DNA of 64,000 nucleotides. Origin: Paenirhizobium daejeonense. Lineage in GTDB: Bacteria > Pseudomonadota > Alphaproteobacteria > Rhizobiales > Rhizobiaceae. Shown here in pieces: positions 27,323 to 38,316 of the stretch. Location: the NCBI RefSeq assembly GCF_014280875.1, contig NZ_JACLAL010000005.1, forward strand, positions 248,001 through 312,000, read 5' to 3'. Every line of letters begins with the position of its first letter. The stretch's first letter is position 1. Both the position numbers and the translations under genes were made by a program. The notes under the pieces were generated by a model, which was given only the letters and a program-made list of their open reading frames with translations, made no database searches and was not told the DNA's origin.

Positions 27323-28093
27323 ATGACACCGAATGTTCGTCCGCTTGTCGCGGGAAACTGGAAGATGAACGGTACGCGAGCCTCGCTCGACCAGATCAAG
27401 GCAATGGCCGAAGGCGTCGTGTCGCCGCTGTCGGAAAAGGTCGAGACGCTGATCTGCCCACCGGCGACGCTGCTTTATGTCGCAACCGCTCTTTGCACGG
27501 ACAGCCCTCTGATGATCGGTGCACAGGATTGCCATCAGAACGCTTCCGGCGCTCATACCGGCGATATCTCTGCTGAAATGATTGCAGATTGCTTCGGCAC
27601 CCATGTCATCGTGGGGCACTCCGAGCGCCGCACCGACCATGCCGAGACCGACCATCTCGTTCGCGCCAAGGCAGAGGCCGCCTATGCCGCCGAGCTGACT
27701 GCGATCATCTGCATCGGCGAGACCGCAGACGAGCGCAAGTCCGGACAGACGCTTGATATCCTCAAGCGGCAGCTTGCTGGCTCCGTGCCGGATGCCGCGA
27801 CTGCAGCGAATACCGTCATCGCCTATGAGCCGGTCTGGGCAATCGGTACCGGCCTGACTCCGACCGTTGCCGACGTCGCGGAGGCCCACGCCTTCATGCG
27901 CGCGGAATTGGTCAAGCGCTTCGGCGACGAAGGCAAGGGCATGCGCATTCTCTATGGCGGTTCGGTCAAGCCTTCCAATGCGAAGGAACTGATGGGCGTT
28001 GCCAATGTCGACGGCGCTCTGATCGGCGGTGCGAGCTTGAAGGCAGCGGATTTCCTCGCCATATACAGGGCGTATGAAGAACTCACCGCCTGA
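27323..28093 (+). CDS. tpiA: triosephosphate isomerase
   Basis: It interconverts dihydroxyacetone phosphate and glyceraldehyde 3-phosphate. The 256-residue protein has the substrate-binding Lys in AGNWKMNGT, the catalytic His in IVGHSERR and the catalytic Glu in [11 protein letters not shown]. The phosphate-binding loop LYGGSVKP is near residue 210. The start at 27323 gives the typical N-terminus. A hairpin-like stretch (about 28116-28145) follows. It is upstream of secG, separated by about 90 bp. Confidence 0.97.
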   Translation: MTPNVRPLVAGNWKMNGTRASLDQIKAMAEGVVSPLSEKVETLICPPATLLYVATALCTDSPLMIGAQDCHQNASGAHTGDISAEMIADCFGTHVIVGHSERRTDHAETDHLVRAKAEAAYAAELTAIICIGETADERKSGQTLDILKRQLAGSVPDAATAANTVIAYEPVWAIGTGLTPTVADVAEAHAFMRAELVKRFGDEGKGMRILYGGSVKPSNAKELMGVANVDGALIGGASLKAADFLAIYRAYEELTA

Positions 28094-28186
28094 AAAACGG
28101 GCGAGGGGCTTTCATTGGCGCGGTCTCTCGTGTAGAGAGCCGCCAAACATCGCTATTTTGTCCGCTCAGGGCAGGACGGAAATTCC

Positions 28187-28606
28187 ATGCAGACTGTATT
28201 GATTGTCATTCATCTCATGATCGTGCTGGCGCTCGTCGGCGTAGTGCTGATCCAGCGTTCCGAAGGCGGCGGCCTTGGTATCGGCGGCGGCTCCGGCTTC
28301 ATGTCGGCACGCGGCACGGCCAATGCGCTGACACGCACGACTGCTATTCTGGCGGCGCTGTTTTTTGCGACCTCGCTTGGGCTTGGCCTGCTCGCCCGCT
28401 TCGAATCGAAGCCGACGGACATTCTCGATCGTATCCAGTCGAGCCCGACGGCTCCCGGTGCCAGCGTTCTCGATCAGCTTCCGGGTTCGGCTCCGGCTAC
28501 CAACCAGACTCCGGCCGGTTCCACAGCTCCTGCTGTCGATGGCGCGGCTACTCCGGCTCCTGCCGCTCCTAAGTCTGATCCGAACGCCGTTCCGACGGGC
28601 AACTGA
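28187..28606 (+). CDS. secG: preprotein translocase subunit SecG
   Basis: A small component of the SecYEG channel with two transmembrane helices (about residues 3-24 and 49-72). The loop between them contains the typical QRSEGGGLGIGGGSGFMSARG. The C-terminal tail is extended and Pro/Ala/Ser-rich, as in alphaproteobacterial SecG; the total is 139 residues. It lies between tpiA and pyrG, an arrangement I recognise from rhizobia. A terminator follows. Confidence 0.95.
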   Translation: MQTVLIVIHLMIVLALVGVVLIQRSEGGGLGIGGGSGFMSARGTANALTRTTAILAALFFATSLGLGLLARFESKPTDILDRIQSSPTAPGASVLDQLPGSAPATNQTPAGSTAPAVDGAATPAPAAPKSDPNAVPTGN

Positions 28607-28626
28607 TCGTCGGCTTTCCAATCCCT

Positions 28627-28659
28627 CCGGCGGACTTAACGGTCCGCCGGTTTTCTTTT
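28627..28659 (+). terminator. rho-independent terminator after secG
   Basis: A 9-bp stem (28627-28635 with 28642-28650) with a 6-base loop is followed by TTTTCTTTT. Confidence 0.88.
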
Positions 28660-28692
28660 GTGTATATTCCGCCCCTCTTAAGAAAAAAGTAG

Positions 28693-30378
<1,686 letters not shown>

Positions 30379-30411
30379 CCGCAGCGTGAAATAGCTGTTT
30401 TGACGAATATG

Positions 30412-30437
30412 AACCCGGCCGCGAGGCCGGGTTTTAA
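30412..30437 (+). terminator. rho-independent terminator after pyrG
   Basis: A perfect 9-bp stem (AACCCGGCC at 30412-30420 with 30425-30433) and GCGA tetraloop are followed by T residues. Confidence 0.85.
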
Positions 30438-30511
30438 ATTTTCTGCGCGAGTTGTCCCCAGTCTCGTGCAAGCCTCTTGCGGCATCGTGCCCGCGAACCA
30501 AGGAGGCTTTA

Positions 30512-30934
30512 ATGCGTATCGGTGATTCATCTTTCTTTTCTTCGCAAGTTGTAAACAAGGCTACGAACTCGGTCGGCAGTTCTGCGGACACCGGTTTTTC
30601 CGCAATTCTGGATGAAGAGGACAAACCGGCCTTCACCTTCGGCGATGAAGAAGCTCTCGAAACGCGCAAGAACGAATACGAGGCCGAGCAGAGGGCGGAA
30701 AAGAGCCGCTCTCACGACGACATCATTTCCAAGTTTCTGGAATACTCGGATGTGACTCTCGCCGAGAAGATCCGCGCCGCCTATCTCGATGATCACAATC
30801 TTACGGAAGAGCAGCTCGCGGCGATGCCCGAAGATGAGCGCAAGGCGATCGAGGACGCAATCAAGGAAGCCATCAAGCAGCAGCTCGGTGTGGACCAGGA
30901 TACCGCAAGCTCGGAAGAAGCGCTCGCCGTCTGA
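30512..30934 (+). CDS. small acidic protein of unknown function
   Basis: A 140-residue acidic protein with an excellent AAGGAGG ribosome site 5 bases before its ATG. The first 40 residues are Ser-rich and unstructured in appearance. The middle (about 45-75) is a charged, helical stretch rich in Glu and Lys, and the rest (about 75-130) is helical with an LTEEQLAAMPEDERKAI segment. I found no catalytic motif, signal peptide or membrane segment. It converges with moeA. The good ribosome site and clean codon use suggest that it is truly expressed. Function unknown. Confidence 0.75.
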   Translation: MRIGDSSFFSSQVVNKATNSVGSSADTGFSAILDEEDKPAFTFGDEEALETRKNEYEAEQRAEKSRSHDDIISKFLEYSDVTLAEKIRAAYLDDHNLTEEQLAAMPEDERKAIEDAIKEAIKQQLGVDQDTASSEEALAV

Positions 30935-30954
30935 GGCAGGTAGCTACCCAGCTG

Positions 30955-32175
30955 TTACCCGACAAACGGACGAAGAAGCAGGATCGGCGTTTCGGCGCCG
31001 GTCTCCAGCGCAGGCGCGCCCGGCGCACGGATGATCAGGCAATCCGATTGCGCGAAGATCTTCATCATCGAGGAATCCTGCTTGCCGAAACTCTGCACGA
31101 CGAGTTTTCCGTCTGCGCGCATCAATCGTGCACGCAGGTAATCCTGCCTGTGGTCATTCGCCGGAAGAACGGATGCAGATAGCGCGGTCGTCTTTCGTTG
31201 CAATGGAATGCGGCCCGTCAGTTTCGCCAGCAGCGGTTCGAGAAACAGCAGACCGCAGACCATGCTGGACACGGGATTGCCGGGCAGGCCGAGCACCCGC
31301 ATTTCCCCAAGGCTGCCGACCATCAGTGGCTTTCCGGGCCGCATGGCGATCCGCCAGAAATCCAGCATCATTCCCGCCGCAATCAGGGTCGACTGCACCA
31401 GATCGTGGTCACCGACCGACGCGCCACCGAGCGTCACCAGAACATCGGCGCCGAGCGATCTGGCCTTCTCGATCGCGCGGGTAATCTCTCCCCGATCGTC
31501 TGGCACGATGCCAAGATCGATAACCTCCGCTCCATTCTCGCGAGCAAGAGCTGCGATCCCAAAGCTATTTGAACCGATGATCTGGCTTGGCCCCGGCGTC
31601 TGGCCCGGTCGCACCAGTTCATCGCCGGTTGCGAGGATAGCGACCTTGGGCCTCTCGTAGACCGTCACCCGGTCATGGTTCATGGCAGCGGCGAGCGTCA
31701 GCCGGGCAAAGTCGAGGTGGGTGCCCGCCGACAGGACAGTTTCGCCTTCCAGAAAATCCTGCCCGCGAGGGCGCACATGGCGGCCGAGCGTGACGGGGAA
31801 TGCAGTGCGGATGCGTTTTCCATCCAACTTCTTGGCGTCTTCCTGAAGGAGCACGGAATCGGCGCCTTCGGGCACGGGAGCACCGGTGAAGATGCGGACG
31901 GTTTCCCCAGGTCCAACGGTACCTGCAAAGGCGTGTCCAGCGGCGGAGGTACCGATCACGTAGAGTTCGGCGCCCGGAAGTGGCGCATCCTCTGCGCGAA
32001 GCGCATAGCCATCCATGGCCGAGGCATTGAAGGGCGGCTGTGTCAGCCGCGCCTGAAGGTCGGCAGCAAGTACCCTGCCTTCGGCTTCGCCGAGCGCCAG
32101 CATCTCCGTGCGACTGACGCGTTGCGTGGCGCCAAGCAGTCGCTGTTGGGCTTCCTCGACGGGAATGAGAGACAT
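30955..32175 (-). CDS. moeA: molybdopterin molybdenumtransferase
   Basis: It inserts molybdate into adenylylated molybdopterin to finish molybdenum cofactor. The 406-residue protein has the four-domain MoeA order, with the N-terminal PPFNASAMDGYA segment, the GDELV and GGASVGDHD segments of the molybdopterin-binding domain, and LPGNPVSS. The start is directly against the moaC stop (no gap). The genes trpD-trpC-moaC-moeA run in one direction with tiny gaps, so they form one operon. Confidence 0.96.
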   Translation of the reverse strand: MSLIPVEEAQQRLLGATQRVSRTEMLALGEAEGRVLAADLQARLTQPPFNASAMDGYALRAEDAPLPGAELYVIGTSAAGHAFAGTVGPGETVRIFTGAPVPEGADSVLLQEDAKKLDGKRIRTAFPVTLGRHVRPRGQDFLEGETVLSAGTHLDFARLTLAAAMNHDRVTVYERPKVAILATGDELVRPGQTPGPSQIIGSNSFGIAALARENGAEVIDLGIVPDDRGEITRAIEKARSLGADVLVTLGGASVGDHDLVQSTLIAAGMMLDFWRIAMRPGKPLMVGSLGEMRVLGLPGNPVSSMVCGLLFLEPLLAKLTGRIPLQRKTTALSASVLPANDHRQDYLRARLMRADGKLVVQSFGKQDSSMMKIFAQSDCLIIRAPGAPALETGAETPILLLRPFVG

Positions 32176-32661
32176 TTACCGGGCCTCCGGGTGACGGAAG
32201 TGGCCTGATTTCCCGCCGATCTTCTCGACGAGCCTGACGCCCCCGATTTCCATCGCCTTGTCGACTGCCTTGGCCATGTCATAGATGGTCAGGCAGGCGA
32301 CGGAGACGGCTGTCAGTGCTTCCATCTCCACGCCTGTCTTACCTGTCAGCTTGGTCGTGGCAACGACGCGCAGGCCGGGCAGGGCAGGATCTTCCGTGAT
32401 GTCCACGGTTACCTTGCTGAGCATCAAAGGATGGCAGAGCGGAATGAGGTTGGACGTCTGCTTGGCGGCCATAATGCCGGCGATCCGCGCGGTCGCGATC
32501 ACGTCGCCTTTTTTCGCATTGCCGGCGCGGATCGTCTCCAGCGTCTCGGCGGTCATCCGCACATAACCCTCGGCTGTTGCGATACGAACCGTGTCGGTCT
32601 TGTCGCCGACATCCACCATATGCGCCTCTCCCGAGGCGGATATGTGGGTAAGGCCGCTCAT
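32176..32661 (-). CDS. moaC: cyclic pyranopterin monophosphate synthase
   Basis: It turns 3',8-cyclo-GTP into cyclic pyranopterin monophosphate in molybdenum cofactor synthesis. The 161-residue protein carries [12 protein letters not shown] and [21 protein letters not shown], the conserved active-site segments. Its start overlaps trpC by 4 bp (ATGA), and its stop touches the moeA start. Tryptophan and molybdenum cofactor genes being in one operon is a well-known alphaproteobacterial arrangement. Confidence 0.97.
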   Translation of the reverse strand: MSGLTHISASGEAHMVDVGDKTDTVRIATAEGYVRMTAETLETIRAGNAKKGDVIATARIAGIMAAKQTSNLIPLCHPLMLSKVTVDITEDPALPGLRVVATTKLTGKTGVEMEALTAVSVACLTIYDMAKAVDKAMEIGGVRLVEKIGGKSGHFRHPEAR

Positions 32662-33473
32662 TCGGCGGCCATGGTCCCGGCTTCGCCGGTCAGCAGCAGC
32701 CGTGTCGCCGAAGTAACATCGTCCTTGCGCATCAGGCTTTCGCCAACGAGGAAGGTGGTGATGCCGGAAGTCTTGAGGCGCGCACAGTCCTCGTATCTGA
32801 AGATGCCGCTTTCGCCAACGAGAAGACGGTCGGACGGAACCATCGGTGCCAGCCGTTCGCTGACCGTCAGGCTGACCTCGAAAGTGCGCAGGTTACGGTT
32901 ATTGATGCCGACCATCGGGGACGAGAGCTTGAGCGCCCGCTCGAGTTCTTCTTCATCATGCACCTCGATCAGCACATCCATTCCGGTAGAGAAGGCCTCG
33001 TTCTCGAGTTGTTTCGCCTCATCGTCCGAGAGCGACGCCATGATCAGCAGGATGCAGTCTGCACCATGGGCGCGGGCTTCATGGACCTGATAGGCGTCGA
33101 ACATGAAATCCTTGCGCAATGCCGGCAGCGAGCAGGCCTTGCGTGCAGCGACGAGATAGTCGAGCGAACCCTGAAAACTGGGGGTATCGGTCAGTACCGA
33201 AAGACAGGCCGCACCGCCGGCCTCATAGGCGGCGGCAAGCGCCGGCGGATCGAAATCCGGACGGATCAGGCCCTTGGAGGGGCTGGCCTTCTTGATTTCG
33301 GCGATCAGGCCGAATTGTCCCGCGTCACGCCGTCTCTTGAGAGCATTGTAGAACCCGCGCGGGGCAGGCTGGTCGGCCGCCTGTGCCTTGACCTCTGCCA
33401 GAGGCAAAGCAGCTTTAGCCGCTGCGATTTCCTCGCGCTTGTAGAGTTCGATGCGTTTCAGGATATCGGTCAT
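32658..33473 (-). CDS. trpC: indole-3-glycerol phosphate synthase
   Basis: It closes the indole ring in tryptophan synthesis. The 271-residue TIM-barrel protein has the catalytic lysine in [13 protein letters not shown] and the LRKDFMF, LVEIHDE-like ([11 protein letters not shown]), [12 protein letters not shown] and VGESGI segments in the right order. It is not fused to TrpF. It starts 9 bp after trpD and overlaps moaC by 4 bp. Confidence 0.97.
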   Translation of the reverse strand: MTDILKRIELYKREEIAAAKAALPLAEVKAQAADQPAPRGFYNALKRRRDAGQFGLIAEIKKASPSKGLIRPDFDPPALAAAYEAGGAACLSVLTDTPSFQGSLDYLVAARKACSLPALRKDFMFDAYQVHEARAHGADCILLIMASLSDDEAKQLENEAFSTGMDVLIEVHDEEELERALKLSSPMVGINNRNLRTFEVSLTVSERLAPMVPSDRLLVGESGIFRYEDCARLKTSGITTFLVGESLMRKDDVTSATRLLLTGEAGTMAAE

Positions 33474-33482
33474 GGCGCAAGC

Positions 33483-34505
33483 TTAGCCCTGTGCGGCGGA
33501 ATTGGAAACCTCGATCAGCTTGTCGAGCGCGGCCGCCGCCGAACCCGAATCGAGTGCCTGGCTTGCTACGGCCATGCCATCACGCACGTTGTCGACCCGT
33601 CCGGCCACGATGAGCGAAGCGGCAGCGTTGCACAGCGCCACGTCGCGGTAGGCATTCTTGGCGCCGGAAAGCACCTCCCGAAGCGCGGCTGCATTCACTA
33701 CACCGTCACCCCCTCGGATGGCCTCGATCGATACAGTCGCCACACCGAAATCGTCGGGCGTGAGTTCGAAGGCGGTGATCTCGCCGTTCTTTAGGGCCGC
33801 AACCTGAGTCGGTCCAGTGGTCGTGACCTCATCGAGGCCGCTGCCATGAACTACCCAGGCGCTGGTCAGACCAAGATCGCGCAACGCCTCGGCGCCGGGC
33901 AGAAGCCATTCCGGCGAATAGACGCCGAAGAGCTGCCGCTTGACGTTTGCCGGGCTGGAGAGTGGGCCGACGATGTTGAAGATCGTGCGGGTGCCGAGTT
34001 CGACGCGGGCAGGGCCGACATGGCGCATGGCCGGATGGTGGATCTGCGCGAACATGAAGCCAATACCCGCCTCGCGGATGCAGCGCGAGATGGTTTCCGG
34101 ATCGATGTCGAGTTTCACGCCGAGTTGCGAGAGAGCGTCCGCGGTTCCCGATTTCGAGCTCAGCGCCTTGTTGCCGTGCTTGGCAACGGGAACGCCTGCA
34201 CCTGCGACGATCAGCGAGGCGAGAGTCGAAATGTTATAGGTGTTGGTACCATCACCGCCGGTCCCGACGATGTCGATGGAGTCCTCTGGCGCTTCGACGG
34301 AGACCATCTTTGACCGCATGATCGAGACGGCGCCGGCGATCTCGTCGACGGTTTCACCACGCACGCGCAACGCCATCAGGAAGCCGCCGATCTGGGCCAT
34401 GCTGGCCTCACCCGACATCATCACTTCAAAGGCGTCGCTGGCTTCCTGTCGCGTCAGCGCCTGCCGAGCCGCGATCTTGGCGATGAAAGGTTTCAACCCG
34501 GACAT
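33483..34505 (-). CDS. trpD: anthranilate phosphoribosyltransferase
   Basis: It joins anthranilate with PRPP in tryptophan synthesis. The 340-residue protein has the PRPP-binding [14 protein letters not shown] loop (about residues 82-95), [15 protein letters not shown] (about 109-123) and the Mg-binding region near [11 protein letters not shown]. It is not fused to TrpG. It is the second gene after the ppiD-like gene, 21 bp downstream of it on the same strand. Expression is likely shared with the PPIase gene. Confidence 0.97.
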   Translation of the reverse strand: MSGLKPFIAKIAARQALTRQEASDAFEVMMSGEASMAQIGGFLMALRVRGETVDEIAGAVSIMRSKMVSVEAPEDSIDIVGTGGDGTNTYNISTLASLIVAGAGVPVAKHGNKALSSKSGTADALSQLGVKLDIDPETISRCIREAGIGFMFAQIHHPAMRHVGPARVELGTRTIFNIVGPLSSPANVKRQLFGVYSPEWLLPGAEALRDLGLTSAWVVHGSGLDEVTTTGPTQVAALKNGEITAFELTPDDFGVATVSIEAIRGGDGVVNAAALREVLSGAKNAYRDVALCNAAASLIVAGRVDNVRDGMAVASQALDSGSAAAALDKLIEVSNSAAQG

Positions 34506-34526
34506 GCTTTTCTCTTCCCCCTGCGC

Positions 34527-36419
34527 CTAGCGACGAACCATCGCCTGTTCGGCAAGGGTCTGGTTGATCGTGACGCCATACTGCGCCTGCAGGCGGCTCA
34601 CCATCTGGTCGAGGATATCGTCACCGGCAGCGCGGGCGATTTCCGTGATCTGTGCATCGTCATTGGTCAGCACATCGGACGAACCCTGATCACGTTCATC
34701 GGTAACCTTCAGCAGGATCTGGGTCGACGGATCACCTCCCGGAGCGGTGGCAACAGTGCCGACGGGGCCACTGAAGGCTGCAACGACAGCGGCCGGGCCG
34801 AGGACGGCGTCTTCCGTCTGGCGCTGAAGGCCGAGCTTCGTTTCGACAGCAAGGCCGAGTTCTGCCGCAGCGTCCTCCAGCGTACCGCCCTGGGCGAGGC
34901 GCTGCTTCAGGCTCTCGGCCTTGGCTCCGAGCGCAATTTTCTGCTGCTCGGCAGTCCAGTCGGCGACGGCCTTGTCGTGCACTTCGTCCAGTGTACGGTC
35001 TCGCTCCGCGGTGATGTCCTTCACCTCGAGCCAAACATAGCCGCCATTGCCGATGTTGATAGGCAGTGCCTCGACACCGACATCCGTTTGGAAAGCTTCA
35101 TCGAGAAGCGCCTGACGCTCGGGCAGATTGGAAACATCGTTTCCGTTCTCATCCTTGCCATTACGGTCGACAGCTTTCACAGTAACGGCGGACAGCTTCA
35201 GTTCCTTTGCCGCTTCATCGAGAGGCATGCCGCCGGCCCTCAGGTCTTCGAAACGGTCATGCACGTTCGCGATGTCCTGAACGGCAGCGGAATCGGCGAG
35301 CGATTCGCGGATCTCCTCGCGAACCTCGTCGAGGCTGCGGGTGCGGCCTTCCTTGATATTGGTGACCCGAAGAATGACCGGACCTAGCGCCCCGTCGACA
35401 ACCGGCGTTGTCGCGCCTTCCTTGGTTACGGCGAAGGCCGCATCCGCAAGGGCGGGATCGGGAAGCTTGTCACGGGAGAACTCGCCGAGCAGCACGTCGC
35501 TTGCGGTCTTGCCCTGATCGGTAACAAGCTGGTCGAACAGTGTGCCGGACTTGAGTTCGGCTTCAGCCGCCTCAGCCATTTCGCGGTTTTCGAAGGAGAG
35601 TTGCTCGATTGTTCGCGTTCCGGCGATCTCGTAGCTTGCCTTCCGCTTTTCATAATCCTCAGCGATCGCTTCGTCGGTAATGGCGCCCTTGTCCGCTATA
35701 TCGGCGGCTTCGAGCTTCACATAGGTGAGACTGCGATATTCTGGTGCCCGGTAGCGGCTTTTCACGGTGTCGAACCAGGTCGCAAGCGTCTTTTCGTCGG
35801 GCGCCTTGACCGGATCGATATTGGCATTGGTCAAGAGGATATAGGAGATATCACGGTTCTCGTAGCGATAGCTCTTAAGAGCATCGACGAGAACCTTCGG
35901 CGCGGTGAAACCATCCGACGTCGCCTCCACGATCTGGCTACGTACGGCAACCTTGGAGCGTTCGCGGATATAATCGTCCTCTCGGAGGCCGGCGTTGCGC
36001 AGGCGGCTGGTGAAGAGCTGACGGTCGAACTGGCCGTTATCGGACTTGAAGGCCGGATCCTCTGCAATCAGCTGGGCGAGCTTGTCTTCGGAAAGACCGA
36101 GACGCATGTCCTGCGAAAGCTGGTCGAGGGCAGCACCTGCAGAAAGCTCGGCGAAAACCTGGTTCTCCACGCCGAGCGCCCGGGCCTGCTCGCTGGTTAG
36201 CTGCACACCGAAGCGGCGGCCGAGTTCTGCAAGCTTGCGCTGGTAGGCGAGACTGAACTCGTTCGGCGAAATCGTCTGGTCACCGACGGTAACCACCGCA
36301 TTGCTTGTGGAGCTGAAGAGCGATGCTGATATTCCCCAGACCCCGAAGGATACGACAAGCAGAAGCATCAACAACTTTGCGACCGCCGTATGGGCGGCTT
36401 TTCTCAGAACGGTGAGCAT
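34527..36419 (-). CDS. PpiD-like membrane-anchored peptidyl-prolyl isomerase
   Basis: A 630-residue chaperone/PPIase. One membrane anchor (about residues 12-34) follows a short cytoplasmic N-terminus, so the rest is periplasmic. A SurA_N-like region (about 35-230) precedes the parvulin PPIase domain (about 240-370); the region around ATFDSVKSRYRAPEYRSLTYV leads into it. It helps newly exported outer membrane proteins to fold. The overall plan resembles PpiD, although active-site residues of the parvulin domain look diverged, and a purely chaperone role is possible. It is the first gene of the operon with trpD, trpC, moaC and moeA. Confidence 0.87.
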   Translation of the reverse strand: MLTVLRKAAHTAVAKLLMLLLVVSFGVWGISASLFSSTSNAVVTVGDQTISPNEFSLAYQRKLAELGRRFGVQLTSEQARALGVENQVFAELSAGAALDQLSQDMRLGLSEDKLAQLIAEDPAFKSDNGQFDRQLFTSRLRNAGLREDDYIRERSKVAVRSQIVEATSDGFTAPKVLVDALKSYRYENRDISYILLTNANIDPVKAPDEKTLATWFDTVKSRYRAPEYRSLTYVKLEAADIADKGAITDEAIAEDYEKRKASYEIAGTRTIEQLSFENREMAEAAEAELKSGTLFDQLVTDQGKTASDVLLGEFSRDKLPDPALADAAFAVTKEGATTPVVDGALGPVILRVTNIKEGRTRSLDEVREEIRESLADSAAVQDIANVHDRFEDLRAGGMPLDEAAKELKLSAVTVKAVDRNGKDENGNDVSNLPERQALLDEAFQTDVGVEALPINIGNGGYVWLEVKDITAERDRTLDEVHDKAVADWTAEQQKIALGAKAESLKQRLAQGGTLEDAAAELGLAVETKLGLQRQTEDAVLGPAAVVAAFSGPVGTVATAPGGDPSTQILLKVTDERDQGSSDVLTNDDAQITEIARAAGDDILDQMVSRLQAQYGVTINQTLAEQAMVRR

Positions 36420-36725
36420 CGGAACTCAAATACCTCATTGCGGATATTCGCGGGGCCTGCGAAGCAGAAAACGTTCCTTAAATCAAAGCTTGGCGGAAAT
36501 GAAGGCTAGAATGGCGAAAAGCCTTGCGCGTCGGCAACATTTGAGCGTGCAATGAATTCAGCTTTGCGTGAGGGGAGGCATCCAGCCACGACCGTTTTAC
36601 TGAAAGGAAGTGTCTGACTGAAGCTGAAGGCTCACGCCATGTGAGCAGCAGCCGACGTTCTCCCTCAAACGAAAAACGCCGGCGGAGAAATCCGCCGGCG
36701 TTTTCTGTCGATTGAATGAAGCAGA
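36420..36725. other. intergenic region between gltA and the ppiD-like gene
   Basis: It holds the gltA terminator (36673-36704) and must contain the promoter for the ppiD-trpD-trpC-moaC-moeA operon. A small hairpin CTCAC-GCCAT-GTGAG lies at 36631-36645. I found no gene with a ribosome site. Confidence 0.6.
36673..36704 (-). terminator. rho-independent terminator of gltA
   Basis: A perfect 14-bp stem (36673-36686 with 36691-36704) with a GAAA tetraloop on the plus strand. The stem itself ends in AAAA/TTTT, so it may work in both directions; it lies 22 bp after the gltA stop on the minus strand. Confidence 0.9.
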
Positions 36726-38015
36726 TCAGCGCTTGGAGACCGCTACATAGTCGCGCTTCGGAGCGCCGGTGTAGAGCTGGCGCGGGCGACCGATGCGCTG
36801 CTGCGGATCTTCGATCATCTCGTTCCACTGAGCGATCCAGCCGACGGTGCGGGCGAGAGCGAAGAGTACGGTGAACATGGTGGTGGGGAAGCCGAGTGCA
36901 CGCAACGTGATGCCCGAATAGAAGTCGACGTTCGGGTAGAGCTTCTTTTCCTTGAAGTACTCGTCGCTGAGCGCGATGCGTTCCAGTTCCAGTGCGACCT
37001 GCATCAGCGGATCGTCCGAATGACCGGTTGCCTCCAGTACTTCGTACATGGTCTGCTGCATGATCTTGGCGCGCGGGTCATAGTTCTTGTAGACGCGGTG
37101 ACCGAATCCCATCAGGCGGAACGGATCGTTCTTGTCCTTGGCGCGGGCGATGTACTCCGGAATACGATCTACGGAACCGATTTCCATCAGCATGTTGAGT
37201 GCTGCTTCGTTCGCGCCGCCGTGGGCCGGGCCCCAGAGGCAGGCAATGCCGGCAGCGATGCAGGCGAACGGGTTGGCGCCAGACGAGCCGGCGAGGCGGA
37301 CCGTCGAGGTCGATGCGTTCTGCTCGTGGTCGGCATGCAGGATGAAGATGCGGTCCATGGCGCGGGCCAGAACCGGATTCACCTTATACTCTTCGCACGG
37401 CACGGCAAAGCACATACGCAGGAAGTTGGAGGCGTAGTCGAGATCGTTTTTCGGGTAAACGAAGGGCTGGCCGATGTGGTACTTGTAGGCCATGGCCGCG
37501 ATCGTCGGCATCTTGGCGATCATGCGCAGCGAAGCAACCATGCGCTGGTGGGGATCGGTGATGTCGGTGGAGTCGTGATAGAAGGCCGAGAGAGCGCCAA
37601 CCGTGCCGACCATGACAGCCATCGGATGGGCGTCGCGGCGGTAGCCAGAGAAGAACTTGCTCATCTGTTCATGCACCATGGTGTGGTGCGTGACACGGTA
37701 GTCGAAGTCCTTCTTCTGCGCAGCAGTTGGCAGTTCGCCGTAAAGAAGCAGATAGCAGACCTCGAGGAAATCACCCTTTTGCGCCAACTGCTCGATCGGA
37801 TAGCCGCGGTGCAGCAACACGCCCTCGTCGCCATCGATGTAGGTGATCTTGGACTCGCAGGAGGCAGTGGAGGTGAAACCAGGGTCGTAGGTGAACATGC
37901 CGGTGTGCTTGTAAAGCGTACCGATATCGACGACATCCGGGCCGATCGTGCCCGATTTTACAGGCAGTTCAGCCGATTTTTCCCCGAGTTTCAAAGAAGC
38001 GCTTTTGTCCGTCAT
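36726..38015 (-). CDS. gltA: citrate synthase (type II)
   Basis: It condenses oxaloacetate with acetyl-CoA at the entry to the TCA cycle. The 429-residue protein is the Gram-negative hexameric form. The active-site histidines are in [11 protein letters not shown] and MGFGHRVYK, and the catalytic Asp in [10 protein letters not shown]. It has its own promoter candidate upstream (38081-38108) and its own terminator, so it is probably monocistronic. It is divergent from comEC across about 300 bp. The usual rhizobial neighbour gltX is not between them. Confidence 0.97.
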   Translation of the reverse strand: MTDKSASLKLGEKSAELPVKSGTIGPDVVDIGTLYKHTGMFTYDPGFTSTASCESKITYIDGDEGVLLHRGYPIEQLAQKGDFLEVCYLLLYGELPTAAQKKDFDYRVTHHTMVHEQMSKFFSGYRRDAHPMAVMVGTVGALSAFYHDSTDITDPHQRMVASLRMIAKMPTIAAMAYKYHIGQPFVYPKNDLDYASNFLRMCFAVPCEEYKVNPVLARAMDRIFILHADHEQNASTSTVRLAGSSGANPFACIAAGIACLWGPAHGGANEAALNMLMEIGSVDRIPEYIARAKDKNDPFRLMGFGHRVYKNYDPRAKIMQQTMYEVLEATGHSDDPLMQVALELERIALSDEYFKEKKLYPNVDFYSGITLRALGFPTTMFTVLFALARTVGWIAQWNEMIEDPQQRIGRPRQLYTGAPKRDYVAVSKR

Positions 38016-38316
38016 GCTAATCCTCCGGAATTGGCGGGAGGCGTCCCGAAGGGCGCCTTGGGTTTAAGCGTAGGGATGTAGCTATATGATACGGAAGTTA
38101 ATGCCAAGCTATCCAAAGGGCAAATTGTGCGTCGCAAAAGCCTATTAAAGAGGCAGGTGCGAGATTTAATCGATTGAACAAGCTTTCGGGTATTGCATGC
38201 TTTTCGGTACACGCCAAAATTGCTAATTTGCAAAACGAGCCTCCATCTTGCCGCAGCCGTTGAACGACGGATAAAAAGCGGCGTAAGGCTGTCGAAGATG
38301 TGGGCCGGGGGAGCAT
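38016..38316. other. divergent intergenic region between gltA and comEC
   Basis: About 300 bp without a gene. It carries the candidate gltA promoter (38081-38108). No gltX remnant or other coding segment with a ribosome site was recognised. Confidence 0.6.
38081..38108 (-). promoter_or_regulatory. candidate sigma-70-type promoter of gltA
   Basis: On the minus strand CTTGGC (38103-38108) and TATAGC (38081-38086) are 16 bases apart, close to the alphaproteobacterial CTTGAC/CTATAT pattern. It lies about 65-90 bases upstream of the start codon. Confidence 0.4.

Noticed and set aside
36420..36828. A minus-strand frame at 36478-36828 between gltA and ppiD
   Set aside because: It overlaps the gltA end and runs through the terminator.
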